Shown: positions 47,918 to 60,500 of the stretch, piece by piece
Numbering within the stretch: the first letter of the stretch is position 1
Layout of the letters: every line of letters starts with the position of its first letter
Assembly: GCF_905220565.1 (NCBI RefSeq)
Contig: NC_059399.1
Coordinates: 14,624,501 to 14,688,500, forward strand
Reading direction: 5' to 3'
DNA length: 64,000 nt
Source: Melitaea cinxia
Taxonomy: Eukaryota; Arthropoda; Insecta; Lepidoptera; Nymphalidae
The notes under the pieces: generated by a model
Database searches by the model: none
What the model was told of the DNA's origin: nothing
What the model saw: the letters and a program-made list of their open reading frames with translations, nothing else
Program-made: the position numbers and the translations under genes

Positions 47918-48123
47918 TCAAAGTCATGTTAAGACTCAAAGAAAACTTTTTAAGACGATATAGAACATGTATCGAGCACGAAGGTCGACATACTGAAAAC
48001 TTTTTATAATAAATAATTTTAAGACGATTACTTTTCGTTTTATTAATTAAACCTAAATAACCTCCAAATATTTATTAAATCTTCGATCTTAGTTTTCTTA
48101 CAATCTTTTGGTTGGTTAACGGA

Positions 48124-48405
48124 CTAATTAACTCTTACGAATGCTATTCTGTTGTTTTTAATTGTTTCTTCTGCCTGTCTCAATTTTCGTCTTAACTCCG
48201 CTACGTTGCTAATGTTTTTAGCGTAAACTATTTCTTTATAATATCCCCAGACAAAGAAATCGATTGGATTCAAGTCTGGGGACCGCGGTGGCCATGCAAT
48301 GGGCCTTCCACGGCCGATCCATCTGTCTCTAAATCTTTCTGTTAAATGTTGTCTGACTATTCTTGCAAAGTGGCATGGAGCACCATCGTTTTGGAACCAT
48401 ATCAC
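48124..48405 (-). pseudogene. Transposase C-terminal fragment (DDE_3 type)
   Basis: 93 codons read MIWFQNDGAPCHFARIVRQ, then RWIGRGRPIAWPPRSPDLNP and IDFFVWGYYKE, and end at TAA. The QNDGAP aspartate and the WPPRSPDLNPIDF block are the second and third catalytic segments of IS630/Tc1/mariner-type transposases in insects. The N-terminal half is absent. It lies between the satellite array and a transposon end (48485-49033). Confidence 0.75.
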
Positions 48406-48484
48406 TCAGTCTACGGATTTATCATTTTCCTCCGCACGAATTCTATACGTACGACCCAGCTAGAGCGCCGACAAAACTATTTAA

Positions 48485-49033
48485 CCTTAAAGGAATAATA
48501 AATTGAGCAAAAATATTTTTTTTATTCAAATTGGTAATTTTAAGAATTTTCCACCTTGATGTCTTTGAAGGCAAATTTTAGCAAAAGTAGCCCCATTAAG
48601 TACAACTTTTTATTTATGATTATGAATGCTGAGACTTTGGAAAAGTTTTTAAGCCTAATTAGAAACCATAAAATCACCTGTTTAGATTTTTAATTCTAAG
48701 TTGAAAATTGAAGTCATAGTTCTCAAAACGTAAAATTTTCACTTTACACTTAGATTTTCACAATTTCCATCAAAGTTAAGAAGCTGAATCTTTTAAGCGG
48801 GAAGCTACAGCTCATGACTATTTAGATACAAAAACAAAAATTCTAAAAAGTCTTCAATTTTTTTTTTAGAAATTTTTAAAGTTGTTCAGGTGGAAAATTC
48901 TCAAAAACATATAAAAAAATTCATAACTCGAAAACTATGCATAATCGTTGAACATACATAGGGGTGATTCGGATATCCCAAGGGGTGCCCTATCTCTGGA
49001 ATTCCGCTTATCACTACTTTTTGGGACACCCTG
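48485..49033. repeat. Transposon end, copy 1 (549 bp)
   Basis: It starts CTTAAAGGAATAATAAATTG and ends TTTTTGGGACACCCTG followed by TA, the typical outer end of a mariner-like element. The same 549 bp recur in direct orientation at 50220-50767 with few differences. A left end in the opposite orientation was not found. Confidence 0.8.
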
Positions 49034-49044
49034 TATACTTATTA

Positions 49045-49243
49045 CTAGCTGACCTGGCGAACTTCGTATCACCTTATTTTTTTCTGAAATATAATAATAA
49101 CATAATATATCAAAATAAAATATAGCCTATCTTTTAAGTTGGATCAAACTGCACACAGTGTGCAAATTTGACTAAAATCGGTTAAGTAGTTTAGGAGTCC
49201 ATTGAGGACAAACATTGTGACACGAGATTTATATATATTAAGA
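49045..49243 (-). mobile_element. Short non-autonomous Helitron
   Basis: The minus strand starts TCTTAATATATATAAATCTC and ends with ACGAAGTTCGCC...CAGCTAGT. It is 199 bp, with the same termini as those at 52036 and 62336. Confidence 0.68.
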
Positions 49244-49781
49244 TACTGGTATAGATACGCCACTCAGAAATTAAAATTGATGTATCACGACCTTCCCCAC
49301 CAACAGATGGCGTGCACATACAATTTTATTTCTATACTAATACTACAGATGGCGTTGTTTACTTATTTTTTTACCAGAATGATTATTAATCAAATAATAT
49401 ACTGTATGTACTTTTCACTTTTTCCACTTATTTATTAATATAAAGAGTTTGTATTAATAAATTGGTGGAAATAGTGTGAAAAGTATTGTATATCCATTTA
49501 TCATTAATTTTCATCAAAAGTAACAAGTATGTACATTAAGAATATTTAATATTTTTTTGTGTTACGTATTAAATGTTGATTTCAAATTAATTCTATTTTA
49601 CTAGGGTACAAAACACCAGTACCATATAGAATTTATAAAACTGTTGTTTATTTTCGTCTTTTATTATAATAATCGGATGCTTGTTTTTGAACATTATTCC
49701 TATTCCTATCCTTCCTATTCCTATCAAAATTTGAAAATTTTCCATTTAATAATCCATTAATTTCCATTTAATAATGAGATG

Positions 49782-49873
49782 AAGGAGGAGAAGAAGAAGA
49801 AGAAGGAGGAGAAGAAGGAGGAGAAGAAGGAGGAGAAGAAGAACGAGAAGGAGAAGAACGAGAAGGAGAAGAA
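49782..49873. repeat. Purine-only tract
   Basis: About 90 bp of GAA, GGA and GAAC mixtures (GGAGAAGAAGGAGGAGAAG), directly before the inverted satellite array. Confidence 0.85.
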
Positions 49874-49883
49874 GATATATATA

Positions 49884-50216
49884 AATAGCGCATCATTATA
49901 AATAGCGCTATCGTTATAAATAGCGCGATCGTTATAAATAGCGCTATCGTTATAAATAGTGTTATCGTTATAAATAGCGCATCGTTATAAATAGCGCATC
50001 GTTATAAATAGCGCATCGTTATAAATATCGCATCGTTATAAATAGCGCATCGTTATAAATAGCGCTATCGTTATAAATAGCGCATCGTTATAAATAGCGC
50101 ATCGTTATAAATAGCGCATCGTTATAAATAGCGCTATCGTTATAAATAGCGCATCGTTATAAATATCGCATCGTTATAAATAGCGCATCGTTATAAATAG
50201 CGCTATTTATAACGAT
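49884..50216. repeat. Inverted satellite array, short
   Basis: Around 19 units of the same 17/18-bp satellite in reverse complement (AAATAGCGCATCGTTAT), abutting transposon-end copy 2. Confidence 0.93.
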
Positions 50217-50219
50217 TAC

Positions 50220-50767
50220 TTAAAGGAATAATAAATTGAGCAAAAATATTTTTTTTATTCAAATTGGTAATTTTAAGAATTTTCCACCTTGATGTCTTTG
50301 AAGGCAAATTTTAGCAAAAGTAGCCCCATTAAGTACAACTTTTTATTTATGATTATGGATGCTGAGACTCTGGAAAAGTTTTTAAGCCTAATTAGAAACC
50401 ATAAAATCGCCTGTTTAGATTTTTAATTCTAAGTTGAAAATTGAAGTCATAGTTCTCAAAACGTAAAATTTTCACTTTACACTTAGATTTTCACAATTTC
50501 CATCAAAGTTAAGAAGCTGAATCTTTTAAGCGGGAAGCTACAGCTCATTACTATTTAGATACAAAAACAAAAATTCTAAAAAGTCTTAAATTTTTTTTTT
50601 TAGAAATTTTTAAGGTTGTTCAGGTGGAAAATTCTCAAAAACATATAAAAAAATCCATAACTCGAAAAATATGCAAAATCGCTGAACATACATAGGGGTG
50701 ATTCGGATACCCCAAGGGGTGCCCTATCTCTGGAATTCCGCTTATCACTACTTTTTGGGACACCCTG
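50220..50767. repeat. Transposon end, copy 2
   Basis: Direct repeat of 48485-49033, ending GGGACACCCTG then TA. It is joined on its inner side straight to the satellite array. Confidence 0.8.
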
Positions 50768-51106
50768 TATAAGTGTATAATCTATGTTAACGACCCTCTG
50801 AACGCAATCGGTACAAACAATCGATTCGTCACTTCATAATATTGCGCGTAATTAAAAATGTGCAAAATTATTACCTATTTTGGTAGGTCAGTGATAGGTT
50901 AAGACAAATTAAACAAAATATTTGTTAAATAGTTTTATAACATTCAGTATGATTCTAATAGTTTTCTTTTTATAATTTTTGTTTTTTAATAATTTATTGT
51001 TTCTTTTAACGTTTAAATTTTAAATTCTGATAATGTAAATTCTAAATCTAACATAGTTTTTTCAAGTAGGTAATCACACAAATCGATACATACAGAGTAA
51101 AAAAAA

Positions 51107-51130
51107 TATCGATATTTCAATATATCGATA
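51107..51130. promoter_or_regulatory. Two DRE motifs upstream of INTS5
   Basis: TATCGATA occurs at 51107-51114 and 51123-51130, about 420-440 bp before the INTS5 start codon. It is the palindromic DNA replication-related element bound by DREF (and BEAF-32) at housekeeping promoters in Drosophila. The interval 50770-51549 has no gene. Confidence 0.45.
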
Positions 51131-51549
51131 AAACTCAGAAGCGTGAACGCAATTTTTCTTGTTCTTAATATATTTCGGCTAACCTTATTTTTCATACATC
51201 CCTAGTACGTATATTCGGTTTGGGCCAAAGTATTACTATACTCTGTGGTTTGGGCCACACCTGGCGCAAGGCTTGCGAAAATAAATATAATGAATAATAC
51301 AAATAATAATGAGGCACTTAAAAAATATCAAATATAATATACAAAAATAAATATCGAATATTGATAAGTCGAGATTCAAAGTATCGACAATATCTATCGA
51401 TTGTTTTCTGAAACTAATTCACTGTTGCTTTGCTTTTGCTCTCTGTGAAGATTTTAATTCATTTGTCGGCGTGTAAAACATTACTGTTTTGTTCTAATAT
51501 TATTGAGTTGATGAATTCAATTTATATACATTAATGTGACGAGTATAAA

Positions 51550-54500
51550 ATGAATACTCAAAATAAACCGACTGCGTTATCTGCTGACTTAAATAACTTT
51601 ATTTATGGAGTGTCAAGAAGGAACTTCCAAAATGCACCAGAATTAACTAAAACCGGTATTTCTCTATTGAGGAATTTTCCTGCTGCTAGAGATGCAGTGT
51701 TGGAGTACTTTGCCATGGTTTTCCATGAGGCTGTCAATGTTTCGATCAACCAAACTGATTACGAGGTGTGTTTACATTAGACATATATTGTGTTTACATT
51801 TAGAGCTTATTTCACTATATATAAGATTTGTCTTAAATTGAAGTTACTGATAAGTTTTCTATCAGACAAAGTGAAGTATTAAGGTGCAACAGCAATCAAT
51901 AAATAACACTATTAACAACATTTTGAAATTGACAACTTTTTTATTTATATAAACTTTTATAGCTATAAATGAAATCTTTTAATTACCAATCAATATACCG
52001 AGTTATAATGTTCCATCAAGCAATTAATATTATTACTAGCTGATCCCGTAAACGTCGTTTTGCCATATATGTTATTAACCCCCTTAATTCCCCCCCTCCT
52101 ATAACTTAGGGATATGAAAAATAGATGTTGGTCGATTCTTAGGTCTACCCGATATGCACACAAAATTTCATAAAAATCCGTCTAGCTGTTTTGCAGGAGT
52201 GTCTTAACTAACATTGTGACATGAGAATTTTAGACAACTATTGCATAAATAACTTTTGTATATGTAATAATAATATATGTCTATGTAATATATAAAAATA
52301 AATGATAAATTAAATAATATATTTTTATATTATTTTTAGTCAGATACATCTGCAAACGGATCACTGGAAAGTGTCAGCATGATTGGACCGGAGCTATGCA
52401 ATATGGGGGAGTCCTGGGCGCCTTTCATAGCACCGTGGTGCATCAATTTGATTATGGATATAGCCACTGAAAAAGCTAACTTACCAAGTGAGTATATTAT
52501 TTGTTTAATGTGAATGTTCTTTCTTAGAATATTAAAGTATAATTTTTTTTATATCTATCATAAATTTCAGATGCTACACTACAAAATACAGATCCTGTGA
52601 GAGTTTTGTTAGACATAACAACTCAAAATTTGACTTTGCTGAATGCTGAGGAAAGAGCTAAATGTATTGATATGATGCTAGGTAAGCAATTGCTTTAAGT
52701 GATAAAAACATTAAATCTTCGTTAATTAAAGGTTAGAAAATATTTGATAAAGAAATGAGTATTTTGTTTGTTAATATATTATGTACCTCTGTCAAACAAA
52801 AACTGAACCATGACGTTTATGAATAAGTGTCTACTAGTAACTTAGTAAGAAAATAAGCAAATTCACTTCGTAAGTTTTGTATGTGTGACCCTCTTAGACC
52901 TCAGACTCTCAAACCTCTCAGAACAGTGCTGTGTGGCTACGGCACCAAAGAATATAGCCACCCTATAATATATAAACTTGGAATATATCTTCCCTTGGGT
53001 GTCGTAAGAGGCGACCATCTAACCGCTGGCTTTGAAACACACAGGCCAAAGACGGGCAGCAGCATCTTCGGTGCGACAAAGCCAGCCCTGCGGTCACCTG
53101 CCTGCCCAGCGTTTTGACTAGGGACAAAACACACGAGTTCACGCATTTTTGGCGCGAACTTGTGGAGGTCTATGTCCACCAGTGGACTGCAATAGGCAGG
53201 AATGATGATGATGATGACCCTCTCAGACCAAAGTAGTCTAGTAAGATGGGGGAAAGCATCTGAAAAATCTTGCTTTACTTGTAGTGAGGCAGTAGGTACT
53301 GCTAGGAACTTATTGGTGGTTTGCAAGGTGCTGCTTGATAAGGGTTATTACTTTCCCCCTATACATATAACTACCACTTCTTCTTCTTCTTCTTCTTTTA
53401 CTTTGGCTCCCTGAAGGATTTGCCAATATCTGAGTGGAGCTTAGCTTATGTTATGAGAATCGTTAAGTTAGGGCAGAAAACTTTGCTTTGTGTAAGGCTT
53501 TGTGGGAGTGCAAGTCGTAAAATCAAAAATAAAGATTAAGAAGTGAATCAGAAATACGTCTGAGTTGTTGCCAGTTTTTCGCAATTTTAAGTGCCGAGCT
53601 AGTATCTGAAACAAAAGACAAACAAACATATATAAACATTGGTTAGTAGGGTTAATCAAGACAAACAGTGCTACAATCTAATGTTATTTTGATTAATATA
53701 TGTACATAAAATGTCAATGAACTGAGAGTGAACTAATGATAAAAGAGACCTCAGGTTAGTTGGGCGAGGTATCTGAGGGGGAAGAACATCATAGAGGGAA
53801 AACGAGTTTTGGACAGTTAAAAAAAATGTGATCAAGAGTGCCTTCCTCAAGACCACATTCGCAAAGTGAAGAGTCCTTAACTCTAATTTTGTGAAGGAAT
53901 TATTGGTAGTTTGCAAGGTGCTGCTTGATAAGGGTTATTACTTTCCCCCCATACATATAACTACCACTTACCCTAATATAACAGTAACAAGAAAATTGTA
54001 CAAAAAAAAAGTAAAGTGACAAGAAACATGTACATGAGTGTTCTCTAAGAAAAAAAATTGTTAGCTGATTTTTAAAAAGGAGGATTTGTACCCAATCCCA
54101 TAGATTTATTGGTTATCATTTATCTATATATTAATATGTGGAGCAAAAACTTTGTACCCCTTTTTACGAAAATTGGCCTGGACGGAGGAGTATGAAATTC
54201 CGCACACTTATAGTTTATATAGAGAAGGAGTGCAGAATGCTAATATTTTGTTAAAATTATGCATAAAAAATACATTAAATAAAAAAAAGGTATTAGTTAT
54301 TTATAATTATTATTTTTACAAGGTTGTCGAGCGTGTTCCTGGGCTGTGGGATGGGTAGGTCGTGCTGAGCCTGCATTAGTGGCTCCACGAGCACTTGCTC
54401 TCGGTGCGGATGCTGCACGAGCTGTATTAGCTCATCTCGCTAATCACCCTCCGGCTCTGTACCATGTCCGAGCTGCGCTTGTTGACTTGTTTCAAGTGAG

Positions 54501-57500
54501 TAACATAATGTATACTATATAACATTTATTTTTGGTTTTGAAGGAATGAACAAATAGAAAAAAAATAAATACCTCATACAAAACGATTCCCACTAGGATT
54601 TACCCCTGTGTCAGGGTCCGGATACACACATCATAAACAAGCACAAACCCTCAGATCATGGCAAACATCTGAATGGTTAATACAAATGTATGCCATGTGT
54701 GGAGACTGAACCTGTGTCAGCGCAACAGACTCTAAATGTATCAAACAATACTGCTATTAGTTACAAAATAATTTTCAATAATTTAATAGTACCTACACTT
54801 GGGGTAAATTTAATCCGAAATTTCTGTAATTCCAGGAAGCTATTAAGGAAGACAGCAAAGCAGATAAGAAACGAGAAGTGATCCCGTATCTTTTGAACCT
54901 CGCATCAAAGTCTGATATTGTTTTAAAAGCACTGACACAGGACATTGAACAAACTTGTAAGAAAATAATCTCGTTGATTAGTACTTATGTTGAGAATTTT
55001 AAGGTTATCATTTTTTTTGAATAAATAAATTTAATGTATTTATGCAGTAATGAGATACTTTCGATTACTTTTTAGTATTGATTAATCAGTGCATTTTAAT
55101 GTTTGTGTAGTAGTTAGATTGCTAAAAAATTAAAAGAAAATAATATCATAAATTTATTATTATTTTTTTCTTTTATGAGTCAAAACAACACTTATTTCCA
55201 CTGTGATAGTTTATATTTAATATTCACATCAATAGATGGCACCTTGTAAATCGCCAATGGCAGCAATTTCACGAAACTATTTTATGCAAAACTTTTCATG
55301 TGCAAATAGATAAAAAGAATTGTTACTGATATAACTGATTGATGATTGATTCATTGATTTAGCCTGTAAAATGCCACTGCTGGTCTTAGACCTCTTTCTC
55401 CCTATAGAAGATACATAGCCATACTTTAAATATAAATATCGTTAAAAGTCTTCAAAATCGGTTAAGAAGTTTTTAAGAACGTAATAACAAATATACACAC
55501 AAATATTGCTCATATAATAGTGCAAAATATTGTTTTCAGTGACAGACGAGGTAATGGATAGGCTATGTGTCGTGTGCGCTACGCACAGACACAGCGGCGC
55601 TTGGGAGGGCGTCGGACCGTCGTCACTCGTAGCACTTCTGTTAAGATCCGATGTTCATTGTTTCCTGTTGCTGTTGAGACACGCGCAGAGGAATCTATTC
55701 TGCAGGCAGTTGTTGGGTGAATTGTTTTTTATTTTTTTTATCAATTTTATTTATTATTTTTTTTATTTTTTATTATTTTTTTTTGTTTTTTATTATTTTT
55801 TATTATTTTTTATTTATTTTTTTTATTTACTTTGTCCTGATAATAACGAACATAAAAAAAATAGTAAGAAAATAAGTGCCTAGATACATTTCATCTATTT
55901 AGTTCATGTAGCTTAATACATATTAAACTTTAATTCTGAGGCGCTTGAAAGTTTATTTTATGTTCTTGCGAGCTTTGTTGGAATCTGTTTCTTATTGTAT
56001 TTGAGTCAGACTCGGGAACTTATTTAAAAGGCACTTATTGGGTGAAATTATCCGGATATATATTTTTCGTTTATATCTATGCGTGTGTGTCTGATTGCGT
56101 GCCTACGTACATGTATGCGTGTCTGCGTTTACTAGCCTATGAATCAGTACTCATCTAATATAGATTTTATGTATGATGAAATTTATTTAATAACGTAAAT
56201 TTTGTTTCAGAATATTTGTTGCAGAAGCTAGAACATGAGTGCTTATTCCCTGATGCGAATATACCGCTAGTGATGAGTGCTGCCGAGGAAATAAACATAA
56301 TAAGAGAAAAACTCTTGATAGGCAATCAGCTGGAGCAATATTCTATCGCTAGGATACTTATTTTAGTCTGTAAGTTACTGTAATTAAAATGACATCATTA
56401 AAATGAGTAGTTATAAATAAAGTAGGTATTCTGGAGTTGTACAATGTCTTTAAAAAATTAAACTTTGCAATAAGAATCAGTTTTCTATAAGCTATTTTTG
56501 GTTTCTACTACACTAAAAACTATGTGTGTGCGTGCATGCCTGTTTATCAGGACGATTTCTGTTGCTTGTAGTTGGATATTTGTATCTATTGTCACTTGTT
56601 GTTCACATTTAGATGTCAATATAAATGTCTGTATTCGGTAACAACTGTCTGAATTAGTTTTCTGTTCATTAATGAACTTCTTTTAGTGCCTAAGACCTTT
56701 TTGGTTTCAGCCTGAATACCGACAACAGCACAACAGCTACACTAATGAGTTTCTCAAAATTTGATTATAAAATAAATAAAAATGTTACATACTTATAGTA
56801 TATGTGTGTATATTCATAACTAAAATTTATATTTAATTTTTTCAGGTTACAATCTGCCATCCGAATTCGTAAGCACAATCAGTTATCTGCTACAGTATTC
56901 CAGAAACGATACAACATTAGCGCTCCTAGTGCGTATAGTGTCCGGTACAATTTCTATGCACACGCCCGCAGATGGCACAGACATACACATGGACACGGAT
57001 AGATATCAAAACTTTATTAAGACAGGTGTGGAGTATGCTTTACGAGACGCCATGATTTCCGATACACAGATAAAAAAGTTTTTTATTGAGGATAAGGTGT
57101 CAAAAGATACGAAAACTTATTTGCATCATTTTTGTTTGAATATCGTTAAGTTGTTGAGGTTTGTATGATTGTTTTATATTTTATGTTTAAATTTAGGAAT
57201 AAACTCTCCTTTTTTTTAATTAAGATAATGATATTATGTTCTTTATATGTATGTATATTGTTTGATAACTTGTCGCTATCTCGTAGGTTGTGACAGGGTA
57301 ACGTTGTTGTAGAAATTTTGTTACATCTCATTAAAAATCCACGAAAAGTAGTTTTGACAGTCCTCTCTTATGCTATTTTTTATAAACAACTAGGTCGGCA
57401 AACAAGCGTAGGGCTCACCTGATGGTAAGCGATTAACATAGCTTATAGACGCCTGCACCACCAGAAGCATTGTAAGCGCGTTGCCGACCCTACTCCCAAC

Positions 57501-60500
57501 TCACCCCAGGAGCTCTGGTCACCTTACTCACCAACAGGAAAACAACACTGCTTGAAAACAGTATTATTTTGTTGTTATTGGTAGAGTTGTAGTAGTTTAG
57601 CAAAAAAAAAGTAGGTGTTACCTATAACACAAGCATTACGTTGTCTACTTACCTTAGGGACAGACGACCTTATGTGAATGTTCAAAATATTTATTATTAT
57701 TTACTTTTTAAACAATTCTAAACAATTTATTTATTTATTCCATCATACATCTAACATTACAGGATATTATCCTAATGCGTTTTATTATTAATTACATAAA
57801 TAAACGCTTCACACTCAACGGCCTTCAGTAGGATTTCCTCCTGTGTCGAGGATTCGGAAACATACACAATACACAAGCACAGACGTTCAGACCACGACAA
57901 ACATTTATATGGTCAATACAAATGTCTGCCTCTGTGATGAGCGGGGCTCGACCCGCGGCTGACAGCGCAACAGCCAGTGCTGTGACCGCTGTGGCAACGT
58001 GTTGAGACTTGGTGGTACTTAATTACATAAATTAAGTATCCCCAGGTGTGAGTTGAGACGCGTGTTGAGGTGGGAGGTCGACCCCTGAGGAGTAAATTAT
58101 ACTGAGGTCCGTTGAGGGTGAAGTGTTTATTTATTTTAAAAAGATCTGTGCTGTGCTCCCAGGTGGGAGCGGTCGGGGCGGGTGAGTGCGCTGCGGAGCC
58201 GCTGGGCCGGGCGCGCCGCGGAGGCCGGCGCGGGCCGCCTGAGCGCGGCGCTGCGGGCGCGCGCCTGCACGCTGCGGCCCGCCCCCGCCGCCGCGCCGCC
58301 CGACATGCCCACCTGCCACGCTCTCGCCGAGGTGCGTATTGGCCGCTAACTGTCCCACCGCTGGGCGGGCGCGCCGCGGAGGCCGGCGCGGGCCGCCTGA
58401 GCGCGGCGCTGCGGGCGCGCGCCTGCACGCTGCGGCCCGCCCCCGCCGCCGCGCCGCCCGACATGCCCACCTGCCACGCTCTCGCCGAGGTGCGTATTGG
58501 CCGCTAACTGTCCCACCGCTGGGCGGGCGCGCCGCGGAGGCCGGCGCGGGCCGCCTGAGCGCGGCGCTGCGGGCGCGCGCCTGCACGCTGCGGCCCGCCC
58601 CCGCCGCCGCGCCGCCCGACATGCCCACCTGCCACGCTCTCGCCGAGGTGCGTATTGGCCGCTAACTGTCCCACCGCTGGGCGGGCGCGCCGCGGAGGCC
58701 GGCGCGGGCCGCCTGAGCGCGGCGCTGCGGGCGCGCGCCTGCACGCTGCGGCCCGCCCCCGCCGCCGCGCCGCCCGACATGCCCACCTGCCACGCTCTCG
58801 CCGAGGTGCGTATTGGCCGCTAACTGTCCCACCGCTGGGCGGGCGCGCCGCGGAGGCCGGCGCGGGCCGCCTGAGCGCGGCGCTGCGGGCGCGCGCCTGC
58901 ACGCTGCGGCCCGCCCCCGCCGCCGCGCCGCCCGACATGCCCACCTGCCACGCTCTCGCCGAGGTGCGTATTGGCCGCTAACTGTCCCACCGCTGGGCGG
59001 GCGCGCCGCGGAGGCCGGCGCGGGCCGCCTGAGCGCGGCGCTGCGGGCGCGCGCCTGCACGCTGCGGCCCGCCCCCGCCGCCGCGCCGCCCGACATGCCC
59101 ACCTGCCACGCTCTCGCCGAGGTGCGTATTGGCCGCTAACTGTCCCACCGCTGGGCGGGCGCGCCGCGGAGGCCGGCGCGGGCCGCCTGAGCGCGGCGCT
59201 GCGGGCGCGCGCCTGCACGCTGCGGCCCGCCCCCGCCGCCGCGCCGCCCGACATGCCCACCTGCCACGCTCTCGCCGAGGTGCGTATTGGCCGCTAACTG
59301 TCCCACCGCTGGGCGGGCGCGCCGCGGAGGCCGGCGCGGGCCGCCTGAGCGCGGCGCTGCGGGCGCGCGCCTGCACGCTGCGGCCCGCCCCCGCCGCCGC
59401 GCCGCCCGACATGCCCACCTGCCACGCTCTCGCCGAGGTGCGTATTGGCCGCTAACTGTCCCACCGCTGGGCGGGCGCGCCGCGGAGGCCGGCGCGGGCC
59501 GCCTGAGCGCGGCGCTGCGGGCGCGCGCCTGCACGCTGCGGCCCGCCCCCGCCGCCGCGCCGCCCGACATGCCCACCTGCCACGCTCTCGCCGAGGTGCG
59601 TATTGGCCGCTAACTGTCCCACCGCTGGGCGGGCGCGCCGCGGAGGCCGGCGCGGGCCGCCTGAGCGCGGCGCTGCGGGCGCGCGCCTGCACGCTGCGGC
59701 CCGCCCCCGCCGCCGCGCCGCCCGACATGCCCACCTGCCACGCTCTCGCCGAGGTGCGTATTGGCCGCTAACTGTCCCACCGCTGGGCGGGCGCGCCGCG
59801 GAGGCCGGCGCGGGCCGCCTGAGCGCGGCGCTGCGGGCGCGCGCCTGCACGCTGCGGCCCGCCCCCGCCGCCGCGCCGCCCGACATGCCCACCTGCCACG
59901 CTCTCGCCGAGGTGCGTATTGGCCGCTAACTGTCCCACCGCTGGGCGGGCGCGCCGCGGAGGCCGGCGCGGGCCGCCTGAGCGCGGCGCTAAAAAATATA
60001 GATAAAGCTTCACCTAATGTCCAGAATAGTATAGGATATAGGATACTGAACTACTACTATAAGCTGAATTATATTCTAAAATCTAAAACCAATATTTTCC
60101 TCGTTACGCATCCTCATTTTTCTCCTATTTCTCTTTATTTCATTATATCTTTTTTTTTCTTCATAAAACAAATAGTAATTCGAGAAATTGAATAATGAAC
60201 TATTCTTATTCATGTACAGGTATTGGACAATATAGACATGTCGGGAACGAAGTCTCCACCTCCGAGTGTTGAAGTTATCTTAAAAGTCGTACAGGCAACC
60301 GTACAATACTTCTTCAGATGCATACATGAACAAGGTGAGTTGTAAATTTTTTATAACCTATATTTTTTTTGCGAAGACGGGCAGCAGCGTCTTCGGTGCG
60401 ACAAAGCCAGCCCTGCGGTCACCAACCCGCCTGCCCAGTGTGGTAACTATGGGCAAAACACATGAGTTCGCGCCGTTTTTGGCGTGAACTTGTGGAGGCC

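Noticed and set aside
55530..55883. 117-codon ORF with a hydrophobic tail as a membrane protein
   Set aside because: The first part is INTS5 exon 6; the tail is a T-rich intronic tract after the splice donor.
58112..59929. More than twenty overlapping 108- and 146-codon ORFs on both strands
   Set aside because: They are the same 158-bp GC-rich repeat read in different frames; GC-rich DNA has few stop codons. Only the exon 9 frame is supported by splicing into INTS5.
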